Source: Rhabditoides inermis
Taxonomy: Eukaryota > Nematoda > Chromadorea > Rhabditida > Rhabditidae
NCBI GenBank assembly: GCA_963966185.1
Contig: CAWZYM010000283.1
Location: forward strand, 593,501 to 657,500
DNA: 64,000 bases
Reading direction: 5' to 3'
The position numbers and the translations under genes are program-made. This document shows, one piece after another, positions 13,501 to 26,899 of this stretch. Under the pieces are notes generated by a model. It saw nothing but the letters and a program-made list of their open reading frames with translations. It did not search any database and had not been told where the DNA came from. Positions within the stretch are counted from its first letter, which is position 1, and every line of letters starts with the position of its first letter.

Positions 13501-16500
13501 GATTGTTTGCCAGGCGCGGGCTCGATTCCGGCTGCCATCAATTTTTTTTGCCGCATAACAAGCACACGTTGTAGATGTTCACAAGTTGTTTTGCCTGAAA
13601 CCAGAACACCCCGCTTTCCACGCGACCCGACTCCCACTCTGTACCCGAGAAGATTCTTCACAAAGTTCATTCTCACAAGTTGTTTTATTGGACACGTTTC
13701 ACGCGAGATCAGTGCCGGGCATGGCGCCGAAACATTGCGCCGAAAACTCTTTTTTTCGGCGCGAATGTTTCGGCAGCCGAAAGCACAGACACGTGTGCGT
13801 CCGCATATCTCACGCCATCCGAAGAATCGCATTCAACCTGTCTCTCTGGCCTTGTGCTAGGGTGGTCGATGATTGTTTGCCAGGCGCGGACTCGATTCCG
13901 GCTGCCATCAAAAATTTTTGCCGCATAACAAGCACACGTTGTAGATGTTCACAAGTTGTTTTGCCTGAAACCAGAACACCCCGCTTTCCACGCGACCCGA
14001 CTCCCACTCTGTACCCAGGAAGATTCTTCACAAAGTTCATCCTCACAAGTTGTTTTATTGGACACGTTTCACGCGAGATCAGTGCCGGGCATGGCGCCGA
14101 AACATTGCGCCGAAAACTCCTTTTTTCGGCGCGAATGTTTCGGCAGCCGAAAGCACAGACACGTGTGTGTCCGCATATCTCACGCCATCCAAAGATTCGC
14201 AATCAACCTGTCTCTCTAGCCTTGTGGCTAGGATGGTCTATGATTATTTGCCAGGCGCGGGCTTGATTCCGGCTGCCATCAAAAGTTTTTGCCGCATAAC
14301 AAGCACACGTTGTAGATGTTCACAAGTTGTTTTGCCTGAAACCAGAACACCCTTTCCACGCGACCCGACTCCCACTCTGTACCCGAGAAGATTCTTCACA
14401 AAGTTCATCCTCACAAGTTGTTTTATTGGACACGTTTCACGCGAGATCAGTGCCGGGCATGGCGCCGAAACATTGCGCCGAAAACTCTTATTTTCGGCGC
14501 GAATGTTTCGGCAGCCGAAAGCACAGACACGTGTGCGTCCGCATATCTCACGCCATCCGAAGAATCGCATTCAACCTGTCTCTCTGGCCTTGTGGCTAGG
14601 ATGGTCGATGATTGTTTGCCAGGCGCGGGCTCGATTCCGGCTGCCATCAATTTTTTTGCCGCATAACAAGCACACGTTGTAGATGTTCACAAGTTGTTTT
14701 GCCTGAAACCAGAACACCCCGCTTTCCACGCGACCCGACTCCCACTCTGTACCCAGGAAGATTCTTCACAAAGTTCATCCTCACAAGTTGTTTTATTGGA
14801 CACGTTTCACGCGAGATCAGTGCCGGGCATGGCGCCGAAACATTGCGCCGAAAACTCTTTTTTTCGGCGCGAATGTTTCGGCAGCCGAAAGCACAGACAC
14901 GTGTGCGTCCGCATATCTCACGCCATCCGAAGAATCGCATTCAACCTGTCTCTCTGGCCTTGTGCTAGGGTGGTCGATGATTGTTTGCCAGGCGCGGACT
15001 CGATTCCGGCTGCCATCAAAAATTTTTGCCGCATAACAAGCACACGTTGTAGATGTTCACAAGTTGTTTTGCCTGAAACCAGAACACCCCGCTTTCCACG
15101 CGACCCGACTCCCACTCTGTACCCAGGAAGATTCTTCACAAAGTTCATCCTCACAAGTTGTTTTATTGGACACGTTTCACGCGGGATCAGTGCCGGGCAT
15201 GGCGCCGAAACATTGCGCCGAAAACTCCTTTTTTCGGCGCGAATGTTTCGGCAGCCGAAAGCACAGACACGTGTGTGTCCGCATATCTCACGCCATCCAA
15301 AGATTCGCAATCAACCTGTCTCTCTAGCCTTGTGGCTAGGATGGTCTATGATTATTTGCCAGGCGCGGGCTTGATTCCGGCTGCCATCAAAAGTTTTTGC
15401 CGCATAACAAGCACACGTTGTAGATGTTCACAAGTTGTTTTGCCTGAAACCAGAACACCCTTTCCACGCGACCCGACTCCCACTCTGTACCCGAGAAGAT
15501 TCTTCACAAAGTTCATCCTCACAAGTTGTTTTATTGGACACGTTTCACGCGAGATCAGTGCCGGGCATGGCGCCGAAACATTGCGCCGAAAACTCTTTGT
15601 TTCGGCGCGAATGTTTCGGCAGCCGAAAGCACAGACACGTGTGCGTCCGCATATCTCACGCCATCCGAAGAATCGCAATCAACCTGTCTCTCTAGCCTTG
15701 TGGCTAGCATGGTCGATGATTGTTTGCCAGGCGCGGGCTCGATTCCGGCTGCCATAATTTTTTTGCCGCATAACAAGCACACGTTGTAGATGTTCACAAG
15801 TTGTTTTGCCTGGAACCAGAACACCCCGCTTTCCACGCGACCCGACTCCCACTCTGTACCCGAGAAGATTCTTCACAAAGTTCATCCTCACAAGTTCTTT
15901 TATTGGACACGTTTCACGCGGGATCAGTGCCGGGCATGGCGCCGAAACATTGCGCCGAAAACTCTTATTTTCGGCGCGAATGTTTCGGCAGCCGAAAGCA
16001 CAGACACGTGTGCGTCCGCATATCTCACGCCATCCGAAGAATCGCATTCAACCTGTCTCTCTGGCCTTGTGGCTAGGATGGTCGATGATTGTTTGCCAGG
16101 CGCGGGCTCGATTCCGGCTGCCATCAATTTTTTTGCCGCATAACAAGCACACGTTGTAGATGTTCACAAGTTGTTTTGCCTGAAACCAGAACACCCCGCT
16201 TTCCACGCGACCCGACTCCCACTCTGTACCCAGGAAGATTCTTCACAAAGTTCATCCTCACAAGTTGTTTTATTGGACACGTTTCACGCGAGATCAGTGC
16301 CGGGCATGGCGCCGAAACATTGCGCCGAAAACTCTTTTTTTCGGCGCGAATGTTTCGGCAGCCGAAAGCACAGACACGTGTGCGTCCGCATATCTCACGC
16401 CATCCGAAGAATCGCATTCAACCTGTCTCTCTGGCCTTGTGCTAGGGTGGTCGATGATTGTTTGCCAGGCGCGGACTCGATTCCGGCTGCCATCAAAAAT

Positions 16501-17370
16501 TTTTGCCGCATAACAAGCACACGTTGTAGATGTTCACAAGTTGTTTTGCCTGAAACCAGAACACCCCGCTTTCCACGCGACCCGACTCCCACTCTGTACC
16601 CAGGAAGATTCTTCACAAAGTTCATCCTCACAAGTTGTTTTATTGGACACGTTTCACGCGGGATCAGTGCCGGGCATGGCGCCGAAACATTGCGCCGAAA
16701 ACTCCTTTTTTCGGCGCGAATGTTTCGGCAGCCGAAAGCACAGACACGTGTGTGTCCGCATATCTCACGCCATCCAAAGATTCGCAATCAACCTGTCTCT
16801 CTAGCCTTGTGGCTAGGATGGTCTATGATTATTTGCCAGGCGCGGGCTTGATTCCGGCTGCCATCAAAAGTTTTTGCCGCATAACAAGCACACGTTGTAG
16901 ATGTTCACAAGTTGTTTTGCCTGAAACCAGAACACCCTTTCCACGCGACCCGACTCCCACTCTGTACCCGAGAAGATTCTTCACAAAGTTCATCCTCACA
17001 AGTTGTTTTATTGGACACGTTTCACGCGAGATCAGTGCCGGGCATGGCGCCGAAACATTGCGCCGAAAACTCTTTGTTTCGGCGCGAATGTTTCGGCAGC
17101 CGAAAGCACAGACACGTGTGCGTCCGCATATCTCACGCCATCCGAAGAATCGCAATCAACCTGTCTCTCTAGCCTTGTGGCTAGCATGGTCGATGATTGT
17201 TTGCCAGGCGCGGGCTCGATTCCGGCTGCCATAATTTTTTTGCCGCATAACAAGCACACGTTGTAGATGTTCACAAGTTGTTTTGCCTGGAACCAGAACA
17301 CCCCGCTTTCCACGCGACCCGACTCCCACTCTGTACCCGAGAAGATTCTTCACAAAGTTCATCCTCACAA
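10560..17370. repeat. Four- and six-monomer higher-order repeats in the satellite
   Basis: Monomers at about 10,560-12,100 recur at about 12,777-14,320 (offset 2,217 bp, six monomers). Those at about 14,650-15,900 recur at about 16,130-17,370 (offset 1,477 bp, four monomers). Markers include a one-base deletion giving ccttgtgctaggg, the acccaggaag variant, gtgtgtgtccgc and gtggctagcatgg. Confidence 0.8.
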
Positions 17371-20300
17371 GTTCTTTTATTGGACACGTTTCACGCGAGA
17401 TCAGTGCCGGGCATGGCGCCGAAATATTGCGCCGAAAACTCTTATTTTCGGCGCGAATGTTTCGGCAGCCGAAAGCACAGACATGTGTGCGTCCGCATAT
17501 CTCACTCCATCCGAAGAATCGCAATCAATCTGTCTCTCTAGCCTTGTGGCTAGGATGGTCGATGATTGTTTGCCAGGCGCGGGCTCGATTCCGGCTGCCA
17601 TCAATTTTTTTGCCGCATAACAAGCACACGTTGTAGATGTTCACAAGTTGTTTTGCCTGAAACCAGAACACCCCGCTTTCCACGCGACCCGACTCCCACT
17701 CTGTACCCGAGAAGATTCTTCACAAAGTTCATCCTCACAAGTTGTTTTATTGGACACGTTTCACGCGAGATCAGTGCCGGGCATGGCGCCGAAACATTGC
17801 GCCGAAAACTCTTATTTTCGGCGCGAATGTTTCGGCAGCCGAAAGCACAGACACGTGTGCGTCCGCATATCTCACGCCATCCGAAGAATCGCATTCAACC
17901 TGTCTCTCTGGCCTTGTGGCTAGGGTGGTCGATGATTGTTTGCCAGGCGCGGGCTCGATTCCGGCTGCCATCAAAATTTTTTGCCGCATAACAAGCACAC
18001 GTTGTAGATGTTCACAAGTTGTTTTGCCTGAAACCAGAACACCCCGCTTTCCACGCGACCCGACTCCCACTCTGTACCCGAGAAGATTCTTCACAAAGTT
18101 CATCCTCACAAGTTGTTTTATTGGACACGTTTCACGCGAGATCAGTGCCGGGCATGGCGCCGAAACATTGCGCCGAAAACTCTTATTTTCGGCGCGAATG
18201 TTTCGGCAGCCGAAAGCACAGACACGTGTGCGTCCGCATATCTCACGCCATCCGAAGAATCGCATTCAACCTGTCTCTCTGGCCTTGTGGCTAGGGTGGT
18301 CGATGATTGTTTGCCAGGCGCGGGCTCGATTCCGGCTGCCATCAAAATTTTTTGCCGCATAACAAGCACACGTTGTAGATGTTCACAAGTTGTTTTGCCT
18401 GAAACCAGAACACCCCTTTTTCACGCGACCCGACTCCCACTCTGTACCCGAGAAGATTCTTCACAAAGTTCGTCCTCAAAAGTAGTTTTATTGGACACGT
18501 TTCACGCGAGATCAGTGCCGGGCATGGCGCCGAAACATTGCGCCGAAAACTCTTATTTTCGGCGCGAATGTTTCGGCAGCCGAAAGCACAGACACGTGTG
18601 CGTCCGCATATCTCACGCCATCCGAAGAATCGCATTCAACCTGTCTCTCTGGCCTTGTGGCTAGGGTGGTCGATGATTGTTTGCCAGGCGCGGGCTCGAT
18701 TCCGGCTGCCATCAAAATTTTTTTGCCGCATAACAAGCACACGTTGTAGATGTTCACAAGTTGTTTTGCCTGAAACCAGAACACCCCGCTTTCCACGCGA
18801 CCCGACTCCCACTCTGTACCCGAGAAGATTCTTCACAAAGTTCATCCTCACAAGTTGTTTTATTGGACACGTTTCACGCGAGATTAGTGCCGGGCATGGC
18901 GCCGAAACATTGCGCCGAAAACTCTTTTTTTTCGGCGCGAATGTTTCGGCAGCCGAAAGCACAGACACGTGTGCGTCCGCATATCTCACGCCATCCGAAG
19001 AATCGCATTCAACCTGTCTCTCTGGCCTTGTGGCTAGGGTGGTCGATGATTGTTTGCCAGGCGCGGGCTCGATTCCGGCTGCCATCAAAATTTTTTGCCG
19101 CATAACAAGCACACGTTGTAGATGTTCACAAGTTGTTTTGCCTGAAACCAGAACACCCCGCTTTCCACGCGACCCGACTCCCACTCTGTACCCGAGAAGA
19201 TTCTTCACAAAGTTCATCCTCACAAGTTGTTTTATTGGACACGTTTCACGCGAGATCAGTGCCGGGCATGGCGCCGAAACATTGCGCCGAAAACTCTTTT
19301 TTTTTCGGCGCGAATGTTTCGGCAGCCGAAAGCACAGACACGTGTGCGTCCGCATATCTCACGCCATCCGAAGAATCGCATTCAACCTGTCTCTCTGGCC
19401 TTGTGGCTAGGGTAGTCGATGATTGTTTGCCAGGCGCGGGCTCGATTCCGGCTGCCATCAAAATTTTTTGCCGCATAACAAGCACACGTTGTAGATGTTC
19501 ACAAGTTGTTTTGCCTGAAACCAGAACACCCCTTTTTCACGCGACCCGACTCCCACTCTGTACCCGAGAACATTCTTCACAAAGTTCGTCCTCAAAAGTT
19601 GTTTTATTGGACACGTTTCACGCGAAGTCAGTGCCGGGCATGGCGCCGAAACATTGCGCCGAAAACTCTTATTTTCGGCGCGAATGTTTCGGCAGCCGAA
19701 AGCACAGACACGTTTGCGTCCGCATATCTCACGCCATCCGAAGAATCGCATTCAACCTGTCTCTCTGGCCTTGTGGCTAGGGTGGTCGATGATTGTTTGC
19801 CAGGCGCGGGCTCGATTCCGGCTGCCATCAAAATTTTTTGCCGCATAACAAGCACACGTTGTAGATGTTCACAAGTTGTTTTGCCTGAAACCAGAACACC
19901 CCGCTTTCCACGCGACCCGACTCCCACTCTGTACCCGAGAAGTTTCTTCACAAAGTTCATCCTCACAAGTTGTTTTATTGGACACGTTTCACGCGAGATC
20001 AGTGCCGGGCATGGCGCCGAAACATTGCGCCGAAAACTTTTATTTTCGGCGCGAATGTTTCGGCAGCCGAAAGCACAGACACGTGTGCGTCCGCATATCT
20101 GACGCCATCCGAAGAATCGCATTCAACCTGTCTCTCTGGCCTTGTGGCTAGGGTGGTCGATGATTGTTTGCCAGGCGCGGGCTCGATTCCGGCTGCCATC
20201 AAAAATTTTTGCCGCATAACAAGCACACGTTGTAGATGTTCACAAGTTGTTTTGCCTGAAACCAGAACACCCCGCTTTCCACGCGACCCGACTCCCACTC

Positions 20301-20618
20301 TGTACCCGAGAAGATTCTTCACAAAGTTCATCCTCACAAGTTGTTTTATTGGACACGTTTCACGCGAGATCAGTGCCGGGCATGGCGCCGAAACATTGCG
20401 CCGAAAACTCTTTTTTTTCGGCGCGAATGTTTCGGCAGCCGAAAGCACAGACACGTGTGCGTCCGCATATCTCACGCCATCCGAAGAATCGCATTCAACC
20501 TGTCTCTCTGGCCTTGTGGCTAGGGTAGTCGATGATTGTTTGCCAGGCGCGGGCTCGATTCCGGCTGCCATCAAAATTTTTTGCCGCATAACAAGCACAC
20601 GTTGTAGATGTTCACAAG

Positions 20619-23600
20619 TTGTTTTGCCTGAAACCAGAACACCCCTTTTTCACGCGACCCGACTCCCACTCTGTACCCGAGAAGATTCTTCACAAAGTTC
20701 GTCCTCAAAAGTTGTTTTATTGGACACGTTTCACGCGAAGTCAGTGCCGGGCATGGCGCCGAAACATTGCGCCGAAAACTCTTATTTTCGGCGCGAATGT
20801 TTCGGCAGCCGAAAGCACAGACACGTTTGCGTCCGCATATCTCACGCCATCCGAAGAATCGCATTCAACCTGTCTCTCTGGCCTTGTGGCTAGGGTGGTC
20901 GATGATTGTTTGCCAGGCGCGGGCTCGATTCCGGCTGCCATCAAAATTTTTTGCCGCATAACAAGCACACGTTGTAGATGTTCACAAGTTGTTTTGCCTG
21001 AAACCAGAACACCCCGCTTTCCACGCGACCCGACTCCCACTCTGTACCCGAGAAGATTCTTCACAAAGTTCATCCTCACAAGTTGTTTTATTGGACACGT
21101 TTCACGCGAGATCAGTGCCGGGCATGGCGCCGAAACATTGCGCCGAAAACTCTTTTTTTTTTCGGCGCGAATGTTTCGGCAGCCGAAAGCACAGACACGT
21201 GTGCGTCCGCATATCTCACGCCATCCGAAGAATCGCATTCAACCTGTCTCTCTGGCCTTGTGGCTAGGGTGGTCGATGATTGTTTGCCAGGCGCGGGCTC
21301 GATTCCGGCTGCCATCAAAAAATTTTTGCCGCATAACAAGCACACGTTGTAGATGTTCACAAGTTGTTTTGCCTGAAACCAGAACACCCCGCTTTCCACG
21401 CGTCCCGACTCCCACTCTGTACCCGAGAAGATTCTTCACAAAGTTCATCCTCACAAGTTGTTTTATTGGACACGTTTCACGCGAGATCAGTGCCGGGCAT
21501 GGCGCCGAAACATTGCGCCGAAAACTCTTTTTTTTCGGCGCGAATGTTTCGGCAGCCGAAAGCACAGACACGTGTGCGTCCGCATATCTCACGCCATCCG
21601 AAGAATCGCATTCAACCTGTCTCTCTGGCCTTGTGGCTAGGGTGGTCGATGATTGTTTGCCAGGCGCGGGCTCGATTCCGGCTGCCATCAAAATTTTTTG
21701 CCGCATAACAAGCACACGTTGTAGATGTTCACAAGTTGTTTTGCCTGAAACCAGAACACCCCGCTTTCCACGCGACCCGACTCCCACTCTGTACCCGAGA
21801 AGTTTCTTCACAAAGTTCATCCTCACAAGTTGTTTTATTGGACACGTTTCACGCGAGATCAGTGCCGGGCATGGCGCCGAAACATTGCGCCGAAAACTTT
21901 TATTTTCGGCGCGAATGTTTCGGCAGCCGAAAGCACAGACACGTGTGCGTCCGCATATCTGACGCCATCCGAAGAATCGCATTCAACCTGTCTCTCTGGC
22001 CTTGTGGCTAGGGTGGTCGATGATTGTTTGCCAGGCGCGGGCTCGATTCCGGCTGCCATCAAAAAATTTTGCCGCATAACAAGCACACGTTGTAGATGTT
22101 CACAAGTTGTTTTGCCTGAAACCAGAACACCCCGCTTTCCACGCGACCCGACTCCCACTCTGTACCCGAGAAGATTCTTCACAAAGTTCATCCTCACAAG
22201 TTGTTTTATTGGACACGTTTCACGCGAGATCAGTGCCGGGCATGGCGCCGAAACATTGCGCCGAAAACTCTTTTTTTTCGGCGCGAATGTTTCGGCAGCC
22301 GAAAGCACAGACACGTGTGCGTCCGCATATCTCACGCCATCCGAAGAATCGCATTCAACCTGTCTCTCTGGCCTTGTGGCTAGGGTAGTCGATGATTGTT
22401 TGCCAGGCGCGGGCTCGATTCCGGCTGCCATCAAAAATTTTTGCCGCATAACAAGCACACGTTGTAGATGTTCACAAGTTGTTTTGCCTGAAACCAGAAC
22501 ACCCCTTTTTCACGCGACCCGACTCCCACTCTGTACCCGAGAAGATTCTTCACAAAGTTCGTCCTCAAAAGTTGTTTTATTGGACACGTTTCACGCGAAG
22601 TCAGTGCCGGGCATGGCGCCGAAACATTGCGCCGAAAACTCTTATTTTCGGCGCGAATGTTTCGGCAGCCGAAAGCACAGACACGTTTGCGTCCGCATAT
22701 CTCACGCCATCCGAAGAATCGCATTCAACCTGTCTCTCTGGCCTTGTGGCTAGGGTGGTCGATGATTGTTTGCCAGGCGCGGGCTCGATTCCGGCTGCCA
22801 TCAAAATTTTTTGCCGCATAACAAGCACACGTTGTAGATGTTCACAAGTTGTTTTGCCTGAAACCAGAACACCCCGCTTTCCACGCGACCCGACTCCCAC
22901 TCTGTACCCGAGAAGATTCTTCACAAAGTTCATCCTCACAAGTTGTTTTATTGGACACGTTTCACGCGAGATCAGTGCCGGGCATGGCGCCGAAACATTG
23001 CGCCGAAAACTCTTTTTTTTTTCGGCGCGAATGTTTCGGCAGCCGAAAGCACAGACACGTGTGCGTCCGCATATCTCACGCCATCCGAAGAATCGCATTC
23101 AACCTGTCTCTCTGGCCTTGTGGCTAGGGTGGTCGATGATTGTTTGCCAGGCGCGGGCTCGATTCCGGCTGCCATCAAAAATTTTTTGCCGCATAACAAG
23201 CACACGTTGTAGATGTTCACAAGTTGTTTTGCCTGAAACCAGAACACCCCGCTTTCCACGCGTCCCGACTCCCACTCTGTACCCGAGAAGATTCTTCACA
23301 AAGTTCATCCTCACAAGTTGTTTTATTGGACACGTTTCACGCGAGATCAGTGCCGGGCATGGCGCCGAAACATTGCGCCGAAAACTCTTTTTTTTCGGCG
23401 CGAATGTTTCGGCAGCCGAAAGCACAGACACGTGTGCGTCCGCATATCTCACGCCATCCGAAGAATCGCATTCAACCTGTCTATCTGGCCTTGTGGCTAG
23501 GGTGGTCGATGATTGTTTGCCAGGCGCGGGCTCGATTCCGGCTGCCATCAAAATTTTTTGCCGCATAACAAGCACACGTTGTAGATGTTCACAAGTTGTT

Positions 23601-24340
23601 TTGCCTGAAACCAGAACACCCCGCTTTCCACGCGACCCGACTCCCACTCTGTACCCGAGAAGTTTCTTCACAAAGTTCATCCTCACAAGTTGTTTTATTG
23701 GACACGTTTCACGCGAGATCAGTGCCGGGCATGGCGCCGAAACATTGCGCCGAAAACTTTTATTTTCGGCGCGAATGTTTCGGCAGCCGAAAGCACAGAC
23801 ACGTGTGCGTCCGCATATCTGACGCCATCCGAAGAATCGCATTCAACCTGTCTCTCTGGCCTTGTGGCTAGGGTGGTCGATGATTGTTTGCCAGGCGCGG
23901 GCTCGATTCCGGCTGCCATCAAAAATTTTTGCCGCATAACAAGCACACGTTGTAGATGTTCACAAGTTGTTTTGCCTGAAACCAGAACACCCCGCTTTCC
24001 ACGCGACCCGACTCCCACTCTGTACCCGAGAAGATTCTTCACAAAGTTCATCCTCACAAGTTGTTTTATTGGACACGTTTCACGCGAGATCAGTGCCGGG
24101 CATGGCGCCGAAACATTGCGCCGAAAACTCTTTTTTTTTTCGGCGCGAATGTTTCGGCAGCCGAAAGCACAGACACGTGTGCGTCCGCATATCTCACGCC
24201 ATCCGAAGAATCGCATTCAACCTGTCTCTCTGGCCTTGTGGCTAGGGTAGTCGATGATTGTTTGCCAGGCGCGGGCTCGATTCCGGCTGCCATCAAAATT
24301 TTTTGCCGCATAACAAGCACACGTTGTAGATGTTCACAAG
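20619..24340. repeat. Higher-order repeat: two adjacent five-monomer units (~1,860 bp each)
   Basis: The monomers starting near 20,619, 20,989, 21,364, 21,736 and 22,107 recur in the same order 1,860 bp later. Shared private variants show this: cccctttttcacgcg with gttcgtcctcaaaag, a long oligo-T hairpin loop, cgcgtcccgac, gaagtttcttc and catatctgacgcc. Copies of the same marked monomers also lie at 18.4-20.6 kb and 24.7-26.6 kb, but in a different order. Confidence 0.85.
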
Positions 24341-26899
24341 TTGTTTTGCCTGAAACCAGAACACCCCTTTTTCACGCGACCCGACTCCCACTCTGTACCC
24401 GAGAAGATTCTTCACAAAGTTCGTCCTCAAAAGTTGTTTTATTGGACACGTTTCACGCGAGATCAGTGCCGGGCATGGCGCCGAAACATTGCGCCGAAAA
24501 CTCTTTTTTTTTCGGCGCGAATGTTTCGGCAGCCGAAAGCACAGACACGTGTGCGTCCGCATATCTCACGCCATCCGAAGAATCGCATTCAACCTGTCTC
24601 TCTGGCCTTGTGGCTAGGGTAGTCGATGATTGTTTGCCAGGCGCGGGCTCGATTCCGGCTGCCATCAAAATTTTTTGCCGCATAACAAGCACACGTTGTA
24701 GATGTTCACAAGTTGTTTTGCCTGAAACCAGAACACCCCTTTTTCACGCGACCCGACTCCCACTCTGTACCCGAGAAGATTCTTCACAAAGTTCGTCCTC
24801 AAAAGTTGTTTTATTGGACACGTTTCACGCGAAGTCAGTGCCGGGCATGGCGCCGAAACATTGCGCCGAAAACTCTTATTTTCGGCACGAATGTTTCGGC
24901 AGCCGAAAGCACAGACACGTTTGCGTCCGCATATCTCACGCCATCCGAAGAATCGCATTCAACCTGTCTCTCTGGCCTTGTGGCTAGGGTGGTCGATGAT
25001 TGTTTGCCAGGCGCGGGCTCGATTCCGGCTGCCATCAAAATTTTTTGCCGCATAACAAGCACACGTTGTAGATGTTCACAAGTTGTTTTGCCTGAAACCA
25101 GAACACCCCGCTTTCCACGCGACCCGACTCCCACTCTGTACCCGAGAAGTTTCTTCACAAAGTTCATCCTCACAAGTTGTTTTATTGGACACGTTTCACG
25201 CGAGATCAGTGCCGGGCATGGCGCCGAAACATTGCGCCGAAAACTTTTATTTTCGGCGCGAATGTTTCGGCAGCCGAAAGCACAGACACGTGTGCGTCCG
25301 CATATCTGACGCCATCCGAAGAATCGCATTCAACCTGTCTCTCTGGCCTTGTGGCTAGGGTGGTCGATGATTGTTTGCCAGGCGCGGGCTCGATTCCGGC
25401 TGCCATCAAAAATTTTTGCCGCATAACAAGCACACGTTGTAGATGTTCACAAGTTGTTTTGCCTGAAACCAGAACACCCCGCTTTCCACGCGACCCGACT
25501 CCCACTCTGTACCCGAGAAGATTCTTCACAAAGTTCATCCTCACAAGTTGTTTTATTGGACACGTTTCACGCGAGATCAGTGCCGGGCATGGCGCCGAAA
25601 CATTGCGCCGAAAACTCTTTTTTTTTCGGCGCGAATGTTTCGGCAGCCGAAAGCACAGACACGTGTGCGTCCGCATATCTCACGCCATCCGAAGAATCGC
25701 ATTCAACCTGTCTCTCTGGCCTTGTGGCTAGGGTGGTCGATGATTGTTTGCCAGGCGCGGGCTCGATTCCGGCTGCCATCAAAAATTTTTTGCCGCATAA
25801 CAAGCACACGTTGTAGATGTTCACAAGTTGTTTTGCCTGAAACCAGAACACCCCGCTTTCCACGCGTCCCGACTCCCACTCTGTACCCGAGAAGATTCTT
25901 CACAAAGTTCATCCTCACAAGTTGTTTTATTGGACACGTTTCACGCGAGATCAGTGCCGGGCATGGCGCCGAAACATTGCGCCGAAAACTCTTTTTTTTC
26001 GGCGCGAATGTTTCGGCAGCCGAAAGCACAGACACGTGTGCGTCCGCATATCTCACGCCATCCGAAGAATCGCATTCAACCTGTCTCTCTGGCCTTGTGG
26101 CTAGGGTGGTCGATGATTGTTTGCCAGGCGCGGGCTCGATTCCGGCTGCCATCAAAATTTTTTGCCGCATAACAAGCACACGTTGTAGATGTTCACAAGT
26201 TGTTTTGCCTGAAACCAGAACACCCCGCTTTCCACGCGACCCGACTCCCACTCTGTACCCGAGAAGATTCTTCACAAAGTTCATCCTCACAAGTTGTTTT
26301 ATTGGACACGTTTCACGCGAGATCAGTGCCGGGCATGGCGCCGAAACATTGCGCCGAAAACTCTTTTTTTTTCGGCGCGAATGTTTCGGCAGCCGAAAGC
26401 ACAGACACGTGTGCGTCCGCATATCTCACGCCATCCGAAGAATCGCATTCAACCTGTCTCTCTGGCCTTGTGGCTAGGGTAGTCGATGATTGTTTGCCAG
26501 GCGCGGGCTCGATTCCGGCTGCCATCAAAAAATTTTTGCCGCATAACAAGCACACGTTGTAGATGTTCACAAGTTGTTTTGCCTGAAACCAGAACACCCC
26601 TTTTTCACGCGACCCGACTCCCACTCTGTACCCGAGAAGATTCTTCACAAAGTTCGTCCTCAAAAGTTGTTTTATTGGACACGTTTCACGCGAAGTCAGT
26701 GCCGGGCATGGCGCCGAAACATTGCGCCGAAAACTCTTATTTTCGGCGCGAATGTTTCGGCAGCCGAAAGCACAGACACGTTTGCGTCCGCATATCTCAC
26801 GCCATCCGAAGAATCGCATTCAACCTGTCTCTCTGGCCTTGTGGCTAGGGTGGTCGATGATTGTTTGCCAGGCGCGGGCTCGATTCCGGCTGCCATCAA

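Noticed and set aside
20619..21962. Very long open frame (over 400 codons) inside the satellite, and many similar ones on both strands
   Set aside because: The reading is a product of the repeated monomer. The same DNA is open in several frames, including antisense, with no domain, splice or start context.
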